Made by a program: the position numbers and the translations under genes. 64,000 nt of DNA from Candidatus Limiplasma pullicola. Its GTDB lineage: Bacteria; Bacillota; Clostridia; Christensenellales; Aristaeellaceae. The stretch's first letter is position 1. The number at the start of each line of letters is the position of its first letter. The notes under the pieces are model-generated. The model had not been told where the DNA came from. It searched no databases and worked only from the letters and a program-made list of their open reading frames with translations. The stretch covers positions 1 to 64,000 of the forward strand of contig DVIV01000064.1 of NCBI GenBank assembly GCA_018710985.1, given 5' to 3'. Positions 19,743 to 28,992 of the stretch are shown in pieces.

Positions 19743-20753
19743 TTACTGATCCTTCTTGGTGGCGTAGGCCGCGACCAGAGCCAGGGCCAGCACGGCGCCC
19801 TTCACGGCGGGCAGCACGTAGTAGGGCACGGCGCAGATGGTCAGGCCGTTTTCCAGCGTGGATACCAGCATGGCGCCGATCAGCGTGCCCAAAGCGTTTG
19901 GTTTCTCCGCACCGCCGACCGAGCGGCCGACGAACACAGCAGCCAGCGACTGCATCAGGTAGTCGTCGCAGCACATAACCTGTGCGGAAGAGCCGCGGGA
20001 GGAAACCAGGATGCCGCCGATGGCGATGAACACAGCGGTGATCATACCGGCCAGGTAGCGGTACGCCTTGACGTTGATGCCGCTGAGCTTGGCGGCCTGC
20101 TTATTGCCGCCCATGGCATAGATGAAGCGGCCATGCTTGGTGTACTCCAGGAAGATGTAGGCGATCAGCACGCACACCAGCATGATGACGATCAGCCAGG
20201 GCTCGCGGCCGATGGCGCTGAAGGAAGGCTCCAGCTTGGTGCGCACGGGGGAGGCGCCGCTGGGCAGGCGCATGCCGGTGGAGACAGCGCCGCCGCCGAT
20301 GTACCATTGGCCCAACCCCTGATGCACGAACATCAATGCGCAGGTTGCCAGCATGTCGGGAATCTTGCAGACCAGGATGAGGAACATGGTCAGCTGATAC
20401 ATCACCAGCGTGACGAGGATACATACCAGAATGCAGGCCCACAGCGGCAGGCCGTACCACAGGTACATGCTCACGAACACATAGGCCGAACAGCTGGCCA
20501 GCGTACAGGCCGACATGTCAAAGCCGTCGGGCGCCATGGTCACGGTGGCTGCGATGCCGAACACCGTGGTGATGGACATGGCGCGCAGAATGTTGATCAT
20601 GTTGTTAACCGACATGAAGCGGTTACCCTTGAGCAGAGTGAATGCCACAAAGCACAGCACCAGCGTGATGACGGCCGCCCAGTCCAGCAGGAAGCGGAGG
20701 AAAGTCTTGTTTTGCTTTGTCGCCAGCGGATTTGGTTTCAACGTTGCTTGCAT
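19743..20753 (-). CDS. Sugar ABC transporter permease (RbsC/BPD_transp_2 family)
   Basis: Polytopic protein with TVTMAPDGFDMSACTLASCSAYV, AMGGNKQAAKLSGINVKAYRYLAGMITAV. Confidence 0.92.
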   Translation of the reverse strand: MQATLKPNPLATKQNKTFLRFLLDWAAVITLVLCFVAFTLLKGNRFMSVNNMINILRAMSITTVFGIAATVTMAPDGFDMSACTLASCSAYVFVSMYLWYGLPLWACILVCILVTLVMYQLTMFLILVCKIPDMLATCALMFVHQGLGQWYIGGGAVSTGMRLPSGASPVRTKLEPSFSAIGREPWLIVIMLVCVLIAYIFLEYTKHGRFIYAMGGNKQAAKLSGINVKAYRYLAGMITAVFIAIGGILVSSRGSSAQVMCCDDYLMQSLAAVFVGRSVGGAEKPNALGTLIGAMLVSTLENGLTICAVPYYVLPAVKGAVLALALVAAYATKKDQ

Positions 20754-20788
20754 AACGAAATGCCCTCCTGTTATCGCCTGCCCTGCGG

Positions 20789-22312
20789 TCAGGCGTACTT
20801 TGTGGTGCTGCCCACAGCGTAGTGCATGATCTCGTCCTCGTTGGTTTTCGCGGTTTCCAGCTCCGCCATGATGTGGCCGTCATAGAGCACGTAGATGCGG
20901 TCGGTGATGGAAAGGAGCTCGGAGTTTTCGCACGAGGCATAGATCACGCTGCTGCCGCGCTTGGTGATGTCGTTGATCAGGCGGAAGATGTCCTGCTTCG
21001 CGCCCACGTCCACACCCTTGGTAGGCTCGTCGAAGATGTACACGTCGCAGTCCGCGGCCATCCACTTGCCCACGGCCACCTTCTGCTGGTTGCCGCCGGA
21101 GAGGTTCTTCACGTACTGCTTGATCGACGGGGTGGCGATGCCCAGGTCGTTGACATACTGGCGGGCGTTGGCATCCACCTTGTTTTTCAGGATGAACGAC
21201 GCCTTGCAGAACCGGCTCAGCGACGCGGCGGAGAGGTTGAAGCTGACGTTTTCGTTCACCAGCACGCCTTCCTTGCGCCGCTCCTCCGGCACCAGGGCGA
21301 TGCGGTTTTTGACCGCGTGGGAGGGGTTTTTGATCTTGAGTTCCTCGCCGTTCAAGCGCACGGTGCCGGCCGTGCGTTCGTAGGCGCCGAAGATGGTCTT
21401 GCACAGCTCGGACTTGCCCGCGCCGACCAGACCCGCGATGCCCACGATCTCGCCCCTGCGCACGTAGAAGGACACGTCGTTGACCTTGCCGTCCGCGCCG
21501 GACAGGTTTTCGACCTCGAACACCTTTTCGCCGATGGGCACATGCTCCTTGGGGAAGTTTTCCTCAAACGAGCGGCCCAGCATCTTCTCCACGATTTCGC
21601 GGGTGGTGGTCTGGGGTGTGATGGGCGAGGTATCCACGATTTCGCCGTTGCGCATCACGGTGTAGCTTTCGCAGATCTGGATGATCTCGTTGATGCGGTG
21701 GGAAATAAAGATAATGGCGATATTCTCCGTTTCCTGAAGGTGCTTGACCAGCCGGAAAAGCTCGGCGGTTTCCGTATCGCTCAGCGGTGCGGTAGGCTCG
21801 TCAAGAATCAGGAAATTGCATTCGTTGGCTATGGCTCTGGCGATGAGGACCATCTGCTTTTGCGCAAGGGAGAGGTCCTGCACCAGCGTGCGCACGTTTA
21901 CATCGATGTTCAGCCGGTCCAGCACGGCCTTGGCCTGCGTGCGCAGCTTGGGCCAGTTGACGAGGGGATTGCGGCCGGCGTTCATGACCATGTCGTTGAG
22001 CATGACGTTTTCGGCGACCGAAAGCGTGGGAACCAGCGCCATGTCCACCTCCTGGTAGACGATCTGGATACCCAGCTTCTTGGCAGCCATGGTGGAGCGC
22101 AGCTCAACGGGCTTGCCGTTGAGGTACACCTCGCCTGTATAATCCGGATTTGCACCCGCAAGGACCTTCATCAGGGTGGACTTGCCCGCTCCGTTGGCGC
22201 CTACGAGCGCGTGAATCTCACCGGTGCTGACCTCAAAGTCTACATTGGTTAACGCCTTTACACCGGGAAATTCGATGGATACCTTGCGGGTACCAAGTGT
22301 CAGTCTGTCCAT
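20789..22312 (-). CDS. Sugar ABC transporter ATP-binding protein (RbsA/MglA-type, two NBDs)
   Basis: GANGAGKSTLMKVLAG, DEPTAPLSDTETAELF, second NBD GAGKSELCKTIFG, LSGGNQQKVAVGKWMA, DEPTKGVDVGAK. ATG at 22312. Confidence 0.95.
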   Translation of the reverse strand: MDRLTLGTRKVSIEFPGVKALTNVDFEVSTGEIHALVGANGAGKSTLMKVLAGANPDYTGEVYLNGKPVELRSTMAAKKLGIQIVYQEVDMALVPTLSVAENVMLNDMVMNAGRNPLVNWPKLRTQAKAVLDRLNIDVNVRTLVQDLSLAQKQMVLIARAIANECNFLILDEPTAPLSDTETAELFRLVKHLQETENIAIIFISHRINEIIQICESYTVMRNGEIVDTSPITPQTTTREIVEKMLGRSFEENFPKEHVPIGEKVFEVENLSGADGKVNDVSFYVRRGEIVGIAGLVGAGKSELCKTIFGAYERTAGTVRLNGEELKIKNPSHAVKNRIALVPEERRKEGVLVNENVSFNLSAASLSRFCKASFILKNKVDANARQYVNDLGIATPSIKQYVKNLSGGNQQKVAVGKWMAADCDVYIFDEPTKGVDVGAKQDIFRLINDITKRGSSVIYASCENSELLSITDRIYVLYDGHIMAELETAKTNEDEIMHYAVGSTTKYA

Positions 22313-22362
22313 GGATTTCCCTCTTCTCTCATTCACTGCAAGCGGTCGGGATATTTTATGGG

Positions 22363-22396
22363 AAGAAGCGTCGGAGCAAATACTCCGACGCTTCTT
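22363..22396 (-). promoter_or_regulatory. Intercistronic stem-loop between SBP and ATPase genes
   Basis: Perfect 14-bp arms aagaagcgtcggag / ctccgacgcttctt, 6-nt loop, no U-tract on the minus transcript. Confidence 0.75.
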
Positions 22397-22441
22397 TGTC
22401 AAGAAACATTGCTCGAATGGGTTATGAATTGCTGCGGAGGC

Positions 22442-23554
22442 TTACTTGTGCAGCAGGTCGGCGGGCATCCAGTCGGCCACGGACAGGTAGCTCAGGTTGC
22501 CGTAGGTCTCGCCGGCGATTTCGCCGAGGTTCTCAACGGTGCTGTCTTCCTTGAGGGCGGAGGCCAGGATAGCGCTGCCAGGGATCTCAACCACGTCCAC
22601 GCCGTACTCGCCGGTGGCGGGGTCATAGATCTTGTCGTACTCGCCGGCCAGCTCCAGCATGAGCAGGCGCATGGCGATCTCGCCGTTCAGGGTCCAGTCG
22701 GTGGTGCCGGCCGCGTACCAGATGTCGGGGCGGGTCTGCATGTTGGTCACGTCCACCTGGTCGATGTCAACGGACGCCATGGGCAGGGCTTCGCCGGCCT
22801 CGCCGTTGAAGTTGGCGTTCTCGAAGATGGCGTTGTACACGCCCTGGCCGTAGAGGTCGTAGTAGGCGATGACGCCGTCCACATCCTCGCGGTTGATGCT
22901 CTGCAGCTTGGCGGCGGTCACGCTGTTGGCGCTGTCAACGCTGTCCTGCAGGGGCTGGATCTCGTCCACGGTCACGATCTTGCCGGCGGCTTCATACTCC
23001 TGCCAGCCAACCTCGCGGCGGTCGAACGGGCTGTTGTAGTTGGGGCCGCGCCATACCTTGATCAGACGCACGCCCTCGCCGAACTTGGCGATCATCTCGT
23101 CCAGAAGAACGGTGACCAGGCTCTTGTCCTGCTGGAACAGCTGGGTCACGCCCTCGATCTTCTGATACTCGCCGTCGGTGTAGAACTGGGTGTCGAAGCA
23201 CACGAGCTTGAGCTCGGGATACTTCTCGGTCAGCTCCTTGAGGAACACATAGGAGCCGTCCTGGTTGCCGTGGCTGACGAGCAGTCCGTCATAGCCGGCG
23301 GCGGCGCAGGTGTTGATGGTGTCCATCCAGCGGTTGAAGTCACCGTCGCAGAAGTAGAAGTCGAACTCCACATCCAGCGCGGCGCACAGGTCAGCGCAGG
23401 AATCCTTCCACATCTGGAAGATGGTGGCGGAGGGCAGCAGCATGATATACGCTACCTTCTTGCCGGCGACGGGGTTGGCCGTTTCCGCAGAGGCCACGGT
23501 CAGCATGGACAGCGCCAGCATGAGAGCCAGGACCAGAGCAACGATTTTTTTCAT
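22442..23554 (-). CDS. Sugar-binding protein of ABC transporter (Peripla_BP_4/RbsB-like)
   Basis: Signal peptide MKKIVALVLALMLALSMLTVASA, periplasmic binding protein pattern; first gene of rbs-type ABC operon. Confidence 0.88.
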   Translation of the reverse strand: MKKIVALVLALMLALSMLTVASAETANPVAGKKVAYIMLLPSATIFQMWKDSCADLCAALDVEFDFYFCDGDFNRWMDTINTCAAAGYDGLLVSHGNQDGSYVFLKELTEKYPELKLVCFDTQFYTDGEYQKIEGVTQLFQQDKSLVTVLLDEMIAKFGEGVRLIKVWRGPNYNSPFDRREVGWQEYEAAGKIVTVDEIQPLQDSVDSANSVTAAKLQSINREDVDGVIAYYDLYGQGVYNAIFENANFNGEAGEALPMASVDIDQVDVTNMQTRPDIWYAAGTTDWTLNGEIAMRLLMLELAGEYDKIYDPATGEYGVDVVEIPGSAILASALKEDSTVENLGEIAGETYGNLSYLSVADWMPADLLHK

Positions 23555-23613
23555 GGTAAACCTCCTATTCACTTTTGGGCGCTTATGGGAAACTATCGCC
23601 CTTTGCTGACATC

Positions 23614-23642
23614 AGTATAGAGCCATTCAGGTGAAAAGTCAA
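23614..23642 (-). promoter_or_regulatory. SigA-type promoter for the ABC transporter operon
   Basis: Minus strand TTGACT - 17 bp - TATACT. Confidence 0.8.
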
Positions 23643-23801
23643 GCGCTGTTTTAGAATATTTTTTAGAAACGTTTATTTTAATTGTTTAGTCCGGTCAAGC
23701 GGCCGAAAAATCTTCGTATGTGTGATGAAGGATAAACAAAATGAACAAAAGCATCTTGTTTAGTGTTTATGACGAAGCGGCAAGTTTTTTTGCAACAAGT
23801 G

Positions 23802-23830
23802 TTGACATTGATAAACGCTCCATCTATAAT
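23802..23830 (+). promoter_or_regulatory. SigA-type consensus promoter for the BMC operon
   Basis: TTGACA - 17 bp - TATAAT, about 105 bp upstream of the aldolase start. Confidence 0.88.
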
Positions 23831-23934
23831 AATGTGCGTAATGGCATGCGGCCGGGTTAGCATAAACAGGCGCTAAACGGCCGCGCATCATAAAGTTATG
23901 TGCGGATCGAAAAAAGTAAAAGCAGGTGAAAAGC

Positions 23935-24813
23935 ATGCAAGGCATCCATCGCTATCCAACGGATGACGAGGCAAAAAAGCTGATCGTGGAGATCGGCCGG
24001 CGGATGTATCAAAAGAATTTCGTGGCCGCCAACGACGGCAATATCAGCTGCAAGGTGGACGACGACATCATCTGGACCACGCCCACGGGCGTGTCCAAGG
24101 GCTTTATGTCGGAGGATATGATGGTCAAGATGCGCCTGGACGGCACGGTGCTGTCCCAGGGCGAGCGCGGGCCGTCCAGCGAAGTCAAGATGCACCTTCG
24201 CATCTATAATGAAAACCCGGAGGTCCGGGGCGTGTGCCATGCGCATCCGCCCATCAGCACCTCCTTTGCCATCGCGGGCATCGGTCTGGACAAGGCCATC
24301 TATCCCGAGGCGCTGGTCAACCTGGGTACCGTGCCCTGCGTGCACTATGAGGCGCCCGGCTCCCAGGGCATTCCGGACAGCATCGCACCCTACTGCCGCG
24401 ACTACAACGCCTTGCTTCTGGCCAACCACGGCGCGGTGGCGTGGGGCGGATCGCTCATGGAGGCGTGGTACCGGCTGGAGTCCACCGAGCACTACGCCAT
24501 GGTCATCATGTACACCGGCAACATCATCGGCAAGGCCAACGTGCTCAGCTGCGAGCAGGTGGGCGAGCTGATCGAGATCCGCAAGAAGATGGGCATCACC
24601 AGCGGCGGCGTGCCGCCTTGCACGGCGCGCGCCACCAACACCGTCGATGTGGTGGCGGGCCATAGCCCCGTGGCGGATAACCCGCCGGCCCTCAAGACCT
24701 ACGGCCAGAGCGCCTCGCCCTGCGGCTGCGCGGGCGGCAGCGCCGCGGCGGACGAGGCCGAGCTTCAGGCCATCACCCGCGCGGTGCTGGAGCGCATCAA
24801 GAATTTGAAATAA
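23935..24813 (+). CDS. Class II aldolase (fuculose/rhamnulose-1-phosphate aldolase family) with C-terminal encapsulation helix
   Basis: ANDGNISCK, GPSSEVKMHLRIY, CHAHPPIS Zn-ligand motif, LLLANHGAVAWG; C-terminal tail after CGCAGG linker: ADEAELQAITRAVLERIKNLK. Confidence 0.9.
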   Translation: MQGIHRYPTDDEAKKLIVEIGRRMYQKNFVAANDGNISCKVDDDIIWTTPTGVSKGFMSEDMMVKMRLDGTVLSQGERGPSSEVKMHLRIYNENPEVRGVCHAHPPISTSFAIAGIGLDKAIYPEALVNLGTVPCVHYEAPGSQGIPDSIAPYCRDYNALLLANHGAVAWGGSLMEAWYRLESTEHYAMVIMYTGNIIGKANVLSCEQVGELIEIRKKMGITSGGVPPCTARATNTVDVVAGHSPVADNPPALKTYGQSASPCGCAGGSAAADEAELQAITRAVLERIKNLK

Positions 24814-24855
24814 GCGGCATTTCAAAATCATTAGATAGAAAGAGGGGGCGCGCGG

Positions 24856-26187
24856 ATGAAAGCAGTGGTCATCGGCGGTGTGGCGGCCGGCATGTCCGCC
24901 GCCTCCAAGCTCCGGCGCGTGATGCCGGATGCGCAGATCGCCGTCTACGAACGGGGCGGCTACGTGTCCTATGGCGCATGCGGGCTTCCTTATTATATTG
25001 GCGGCTTCAACGATGATCCCGGACGGCTGATTGCACGCACGCGCGAGCAATACGCCAAGATGGGCATCGACACGTTCCTCCATCACGAGGTGCTGTCGGT
25101 GGACCCGGCGGCAAGGCGCGTGCGCGTGCGGGACAACGATTCCGGCCGCGAATTTGAGGATACCTACGACGCGCTGATGATCGCCGTGGGCTGCGACAGC
25201 GTGGCCCCCAAAGTGCCCGGCGCGGACCTGCCGTCTGTGTTCTACCTCAAGACCATGGAGGACGGGCTGCTGCTGCGCGAAATCGCCCACCTGCCGGATG
25301 TGCGGCACGTGGCGGTGGTGGGCGGCGGTTACATCGGCGTGGAGATGACCGAGGCGCTTTTGCACCTGGGCAAAACCGTCACGCTCATCGAGGCGGGGGA
25401 GCGGCTGCTGACCCCGTTTGAACCCGAATTTTCCGAGCTGGCCGCGCAGGAGCTGGAGAAAAACGGCGTGCGCGTGCTGGTGGGCCACCGCGTGGAGGCG
25501 ATCAGCGAGCAGGGCGACCGGCGCGTGGTGCGCGCGGGCGGGGAGGACATCCCCTGCGATCTGGTGGTGATGGCCGTGGGCGTGGTGCCCGCGACCGGCT
25601 TTCTGCGCGATACGGGTATCCGCATGGCGCGCAACGGGGCCATACTGGTGGACCGGGAGATGCGCACCTCGCTGGAGCATGTGTATGCCGCGGGGGACTG
25701 CGCCGTGGTCTACCACCGGCTGATGGAGGAGGATTACTTCATTCCCCTGGGCACGGTGGCCAACAAGTGCGGCCGCATCGCGGGCGGCAACATGGCCGGG
25801 GCGCACGACAAGTTTACCGGCGCGCTGGGCACCGCCGCCATCAAGGTCTGCGGTCTGGAGATGGGGCGCACGGGTATGAGCGAAAGCGATGCCAAACGCC
25901 TGGGCGTAGCCTACCGCACCAAGCTGGTGACCGCGCAGGATCATCCCTCCTACTACCCGGACCCGGCCAAGCTCACCATCAAGCTGATTTACGAGGCGCG
26001 CACCCGCCGTTTGCTGGGCGCGTGCGTGGCGGGCGCGAGAGGCGCGGTGCTTCGTGCGGACATCTTCGCCGTGGCCATCCATGCCGGCATGAGTACCGAC
26101 GAGCTGGGCATGGTGGACCTGGCCTACGCGCCGCCGTTTGCGGGCGTATGGGACGCCGTGCACATCGCTGCCAACGCGGCCAAATGA
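24856..26187 (+). CDS. FAD-dependent pyridine nucleotide-disulfide oxidoreductase (CoA-disulfide reductase/NADH oxidase-like)
   Basis: N-term VVIGGVAAGMSAASKLRR, catalytic-Cys motif SYGACGLPYYIGG, VGGGYIGVEM, YAAGDCAVVYH. Confidence 0.9.
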   Translation: MKAVVIGGVAAGMSAASKLRRVMPDAQIAVYERGGYVSYGACGLPYYIGGFNDDPGRLIARTREQYAKMGIDTFLHHEVLSVDPAARRVRVRDNDSGREFEDTYDALMIAVGCDSVAPKVPGADLPSVFYLKTMEDGLLLREIAHLPDVRHVAVVGGGYIGVEMTEALLHLGKTVTLIEAGERLLTPFEPEFSELAAQELEKNGVRVLVGHRVEAISEQGDRRVVRAGGEDIPCDLVVMAVGVVPATGFLRDTGIRMARNGAILVDREMRTSLEHVYAAGDCAVVYHRLMEEDYFIPLGTVANKCGRIAGGNMAGAHDKFTGALGTAAIKVCGLEMGRTGMSESDAKRLGVAYRTKLVTAQDHPSYYPDPAKLTIKLIYEARTRRLLGACVAGARGAVLRADIFAVAIHAGMSTDELGMVDLAYAPPFAGVWDAVHIAANAAK

Positions 26188-26194
26188 GGTGCCT

Positions 26195-26998
26195 ATGAAC
26201 AAGCTGACGACTCTGGAACAGGCGATCTCCCTCATCGGGGACGGCGCGTGCGTGGGCCTGGGCGGCAACACCTTAAACCGCGCGCCCATGGCGGCTGTCT
26301 TTGAGATGGTTCGCCAGAAAAAGCGCGGCCTGCGCGTGGTCAAGACCGCGGGCGCGATGGACGTGGACGCGCTGTGCCTGGCGGGCTGCGCCGCCTCGGT
26401 GGACGCGGGCTTCATCAGCTATGAAAGCCAGTACGGCCTTGCCCAGCGCTACCGCAGAAGCGTGCAGTCCGGGTTGGTGCGCGCCAACGAGCACGCCTGC
26501 TACACCGTGATCTCGGCCCTGCGCGCTGCCAGCTACGGCATTCCCTTCATGCCGGTGCGCGGCCTCAAGGTGAGCGACCTGCGCAAGGTCAACGACTATT
26601 TCGCCGATGTGACCGACCCCTTCACGGGGGAGACGCTGGCCGCCGTGCGCGCCATCCGTCCCGACTTCGCCGTGGTGCACGCGCAGATTGCCGACTCGCA
26701 GGGCAACGCCTTCTTTGAAGGTCCCAAGTACGAGGATGTGCTTTTGTCCCGCGCATCGAAAAAGGTGATCGTGACCGCCGAGCGCATCGTGGGCGACGGG
26801 TATTTTTCCGGCGGCGAGCGCAAGGCGGACATTCCGCATTTTCTGACCGCCGCCGTGGTGCACGCGCCGCGCGGCGCGGCCCCCGGAGCGTGCTATGGCT
26901 GCTATGAGCCGGACGGCGCGCTGATCCGCGCGTTTCTGGAGCTCAAGGACGCGGAAGCGCTGGACCGCTTCCTTTCGGAAGGGGGGAGGCGGCTGTGA
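26195..26998 (+). CDS. CoA-transferase family protein, alpha-type subunit
   Basis: GDGACVGLGGNTLNRAPMAAVFEMVRQKKRGLRVVK; family I CoA-transferase alpha pattern; paired with beta-type ORF. Confidence 0.8.
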   Translation: MNKLTTLEQAISLIGDGACVGLGGNTLNRAPMAAVFEMVRQKKRGLRVVKTAGAMDVDALCLAGCAASVDAGFISYESQYGLAQRYRRSVQSGLVRANEHACYTVISALRAASYGIPFMPVRGLKVSDLRKVNDYFADVTDPFTGETLAAVRAIRPDFAVVHAQIADSQGNAFFEGPKYEDVLLSRASKKVIVTAERIVGDGYFSGGERKADIPHFLTAAVVHAPRGAAPGACYGCYEPDGALIRAFLELKDAEALDRFLSEGGRRL

Positions 26999-27711
26999 TC
27001 CGTCCCTGCGATATGATGACGGCAGCCATGGCGCGCCTCATCCATGATGGCGACACGGTCTTCCACGGCGTGTCCTCGCACATGCCCATGATCGCGACCC
27101 TGCTGGCCAAGCGCCTGCACGCGCCAAACGCCGTACACCTCAACATCCCCGGCGGGGTGGACCCCGTCAAGCCGGCGCTGCGCGAGTTCACCAGCGCGGG
27201 CGGGGAACTGTGGGAAACGGCCTGCGCGGGCTTTCCGCTGATGGAGGTGTTCGACCTGAGCATGCGCGGCGGGCTGGACGTGGCGTTTTTGAGCGGCGTG
27301 CAGTTCGACGACCGGGGCAACGTCAACGCCTCCGTCATCGGCCCCTATGAGAAGCCAAAGGTCCGCCTGCCCGGCGGCGCGGGCAGCGCCGTGCTCATTC
27401 CCACGGCCAAACGCGCCATCATCTGGCGCACCAAGCACGACCGCCGCACCTTTGCCCGCGAGGTGGATTTTGTGACCGCGCAGGGCAACGTGAGTGAAAT
27501 CGTCACCCCCCTGTGCGTGTTTACCATGTACCAGGGCCAGCTCATTTTGAAGAGCGTGCACCCGTATACCACCATCGACGAGGTGGCGGCAAACACCGCG
27601 TTTCCCATCCGCTATTTCACCATTGAGACCACGCCGCCCCCCACCGCCGAGGAGCTGCGCGCGATGGCGGAAATCGACCCGCTGGACCTGCGAAACATCG
27701 AGTTTCGCTGA
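26995..27711 (+). CDS. CoA-transferase family protein, beta-type subunit
   Basis: DGDTVFHGVSSHMPMIATLLAKRLHAPNAVHLNIPGGVDP; GTG start overlapping upstream stop. Confidence 0.8.
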   Translation: MIRPCDMMTAAMARLIHDGDTVFHGVSSHMPMIATLLAKRLHAPNAVHLNIPGGVDPVKPALREFTSAGGELWETACAGFPLMEVFDLSMRGGLDVAFLSGVQFDDRGNVNASVIGPYEKPKVRLPGGAGSAVLIPTAKRAIIWRTKHDRRTFAREVDFVTAQGNVSEIVTPLCVFTMYQGQLILKSVHPYTTIDEVAANTAFPIRYFTIETTPPPTAEELRAMAEIDPLDLRNIEFR

Positions 27712-27763
27712 GGATGAATCCGGAACCAAAAGGCACTTTTTATAGAGAAAGGAAGTCTTGCAC

Positions 27764-28978
27764 ATGCCCCGTTACGACACCTATTTCCTCATGAAGGAAG
27801 CCGATGTGGCCGACTATGTTCAGACCAAGTACCCCGGTCACTTTGACAAGGACGCGGCGCTGACCGTCAAGGAGATCGGCGACGGCAACCTCAACTACGT
27901 GTTCCGCGTGGTGGAGGAGAAGACCGGCAAGTCCATCATCGTCAAGCAGGCGGGCGAGGCGCTGCGCATTTCGGCGGAGATGAAGGTTTCCACCGACCGC
28001 AACCGCATCGAAAGCGAGATTCTGCAGATTCAGGACAAGTACGCCCCCGGCCTGGTGCCCAAGATCTACGGCTATGACACCGTGATGTGCGCCTGCGCCA
28101 TGGAGGACCTGTCCGACCATGCGCTGATGCGCTACGCGCTCATGCGGCACGAGACCTTCCCGCGCTTTGCCGAGGACATCTCCACCTACATGGTCAACAC
28201 CTTGCTCAAGACCACCGACGTGGCCATGGAGCACAAGGAAAAGAAGGCCATGGTCAAGAGCTTCATCAACCCCGAGCTGTGCGAGATCACCGAGGACCTG
28301 GTGCTGACCGAGCCGTACAACGACTGCAACCACCGCAACAACGTTTTCCCGCCCATCGCCGACTTCGTGCGCCGTGAGCTCTATGAGGACGACGCGCTCA
28401 AGCTGGCCGTGGCCAAACTCAAGTTCGAGTTCATGAACAACGCCCAGGCCCTCATCCACGGCGACCTGCACACCGGTTCCATCTTCATCCGGCAGGATTC
28501 CACCCGCGTGTTCGACCCCGAATTCGCCTTCTACGGCCCCATGGGCTACGACATCGGCAACGTGGTCGCCAACCTGATTTTTGCCTGGGACAACGGCCGC
28601 GCCGCCGGGGCGGACGAATTCTGCGACTGGGCGCTCAAGGCCATCGAGGAGACGGTGGACCTGTTCTGCGAGAAATTCCTCAAGTGCTTTGACGAGTGCG
28701 TGACGGACCTCATGGCCAAGACCCCCGGCTTCAAGGAATTCTACCTGGATTCCATCCTGTCCGACACCGCGGCCTATGCGGGCACCGAGCTCATCCGCCG
28801 CACCGTGGGCATGGCCAACGTCAAGGACGTGACCACCATCGCCGACGAAGCCAAGCGCGCCCATGCCGAGAAGGTCAACATCCTCTGCGGCAAGGACTAC
28901 ATCATGAACCGCACGGCCTTCAAGACCGGCGCCGATTTCGTCGCCGCCGTCAAGCGCGCCGATGAAGCGGCCAAGTAA
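27764..28978 (+). CDS. mtnK: S-methyl-5-thioribose kinase
   Basis: [48 protein letters not shown]: characteristic MtnK motifs. Confidence 0.93.
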   Translation: MPRYDTYFLMKEADVADYVQTKYPGHFDKDAALTVKEIGDGNLNYVFRVVEEKTGKSIIVKQAGEALRISAEMKVSTDRNRIESEILQIQDKYAPGLVPKIYGYDTVMCACAMEDLSDHALMRYALMRHETFPRFAEDISTYMVNTLLKTTDVAMEHKEKKAMVKSFINPELCEITEDLVLTEPYNDCNHRNNVFPPIADFVRRELYEDDALKLAVAKLKFEFMNNAQALIHGDLHTGSIFIRQDSTRVFDPEFAFYGPMGYDIGNVVANLIFAWDNGRAAGADEFCDWALKAIEETVDLFCEKFLKCFDECVTDLMAKTPGFKEFYLDSILSDTAAYAGTELIRRTVGMANVKDVTTIADEAKRAHAEKVNILCGKDYIMNRTAFKTGADFVAAVKRADEAAK

Positions 28979-28992
28979 GGGAGGAAACCGCC

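Noticed and set aside
19572-20822. 416-aa plus ORF antisense to the permease
   Set aside because: Gln/His/Gly-rich shadow ORF; permease on minus strand has clear transmembrane and family motifs plus terminator.
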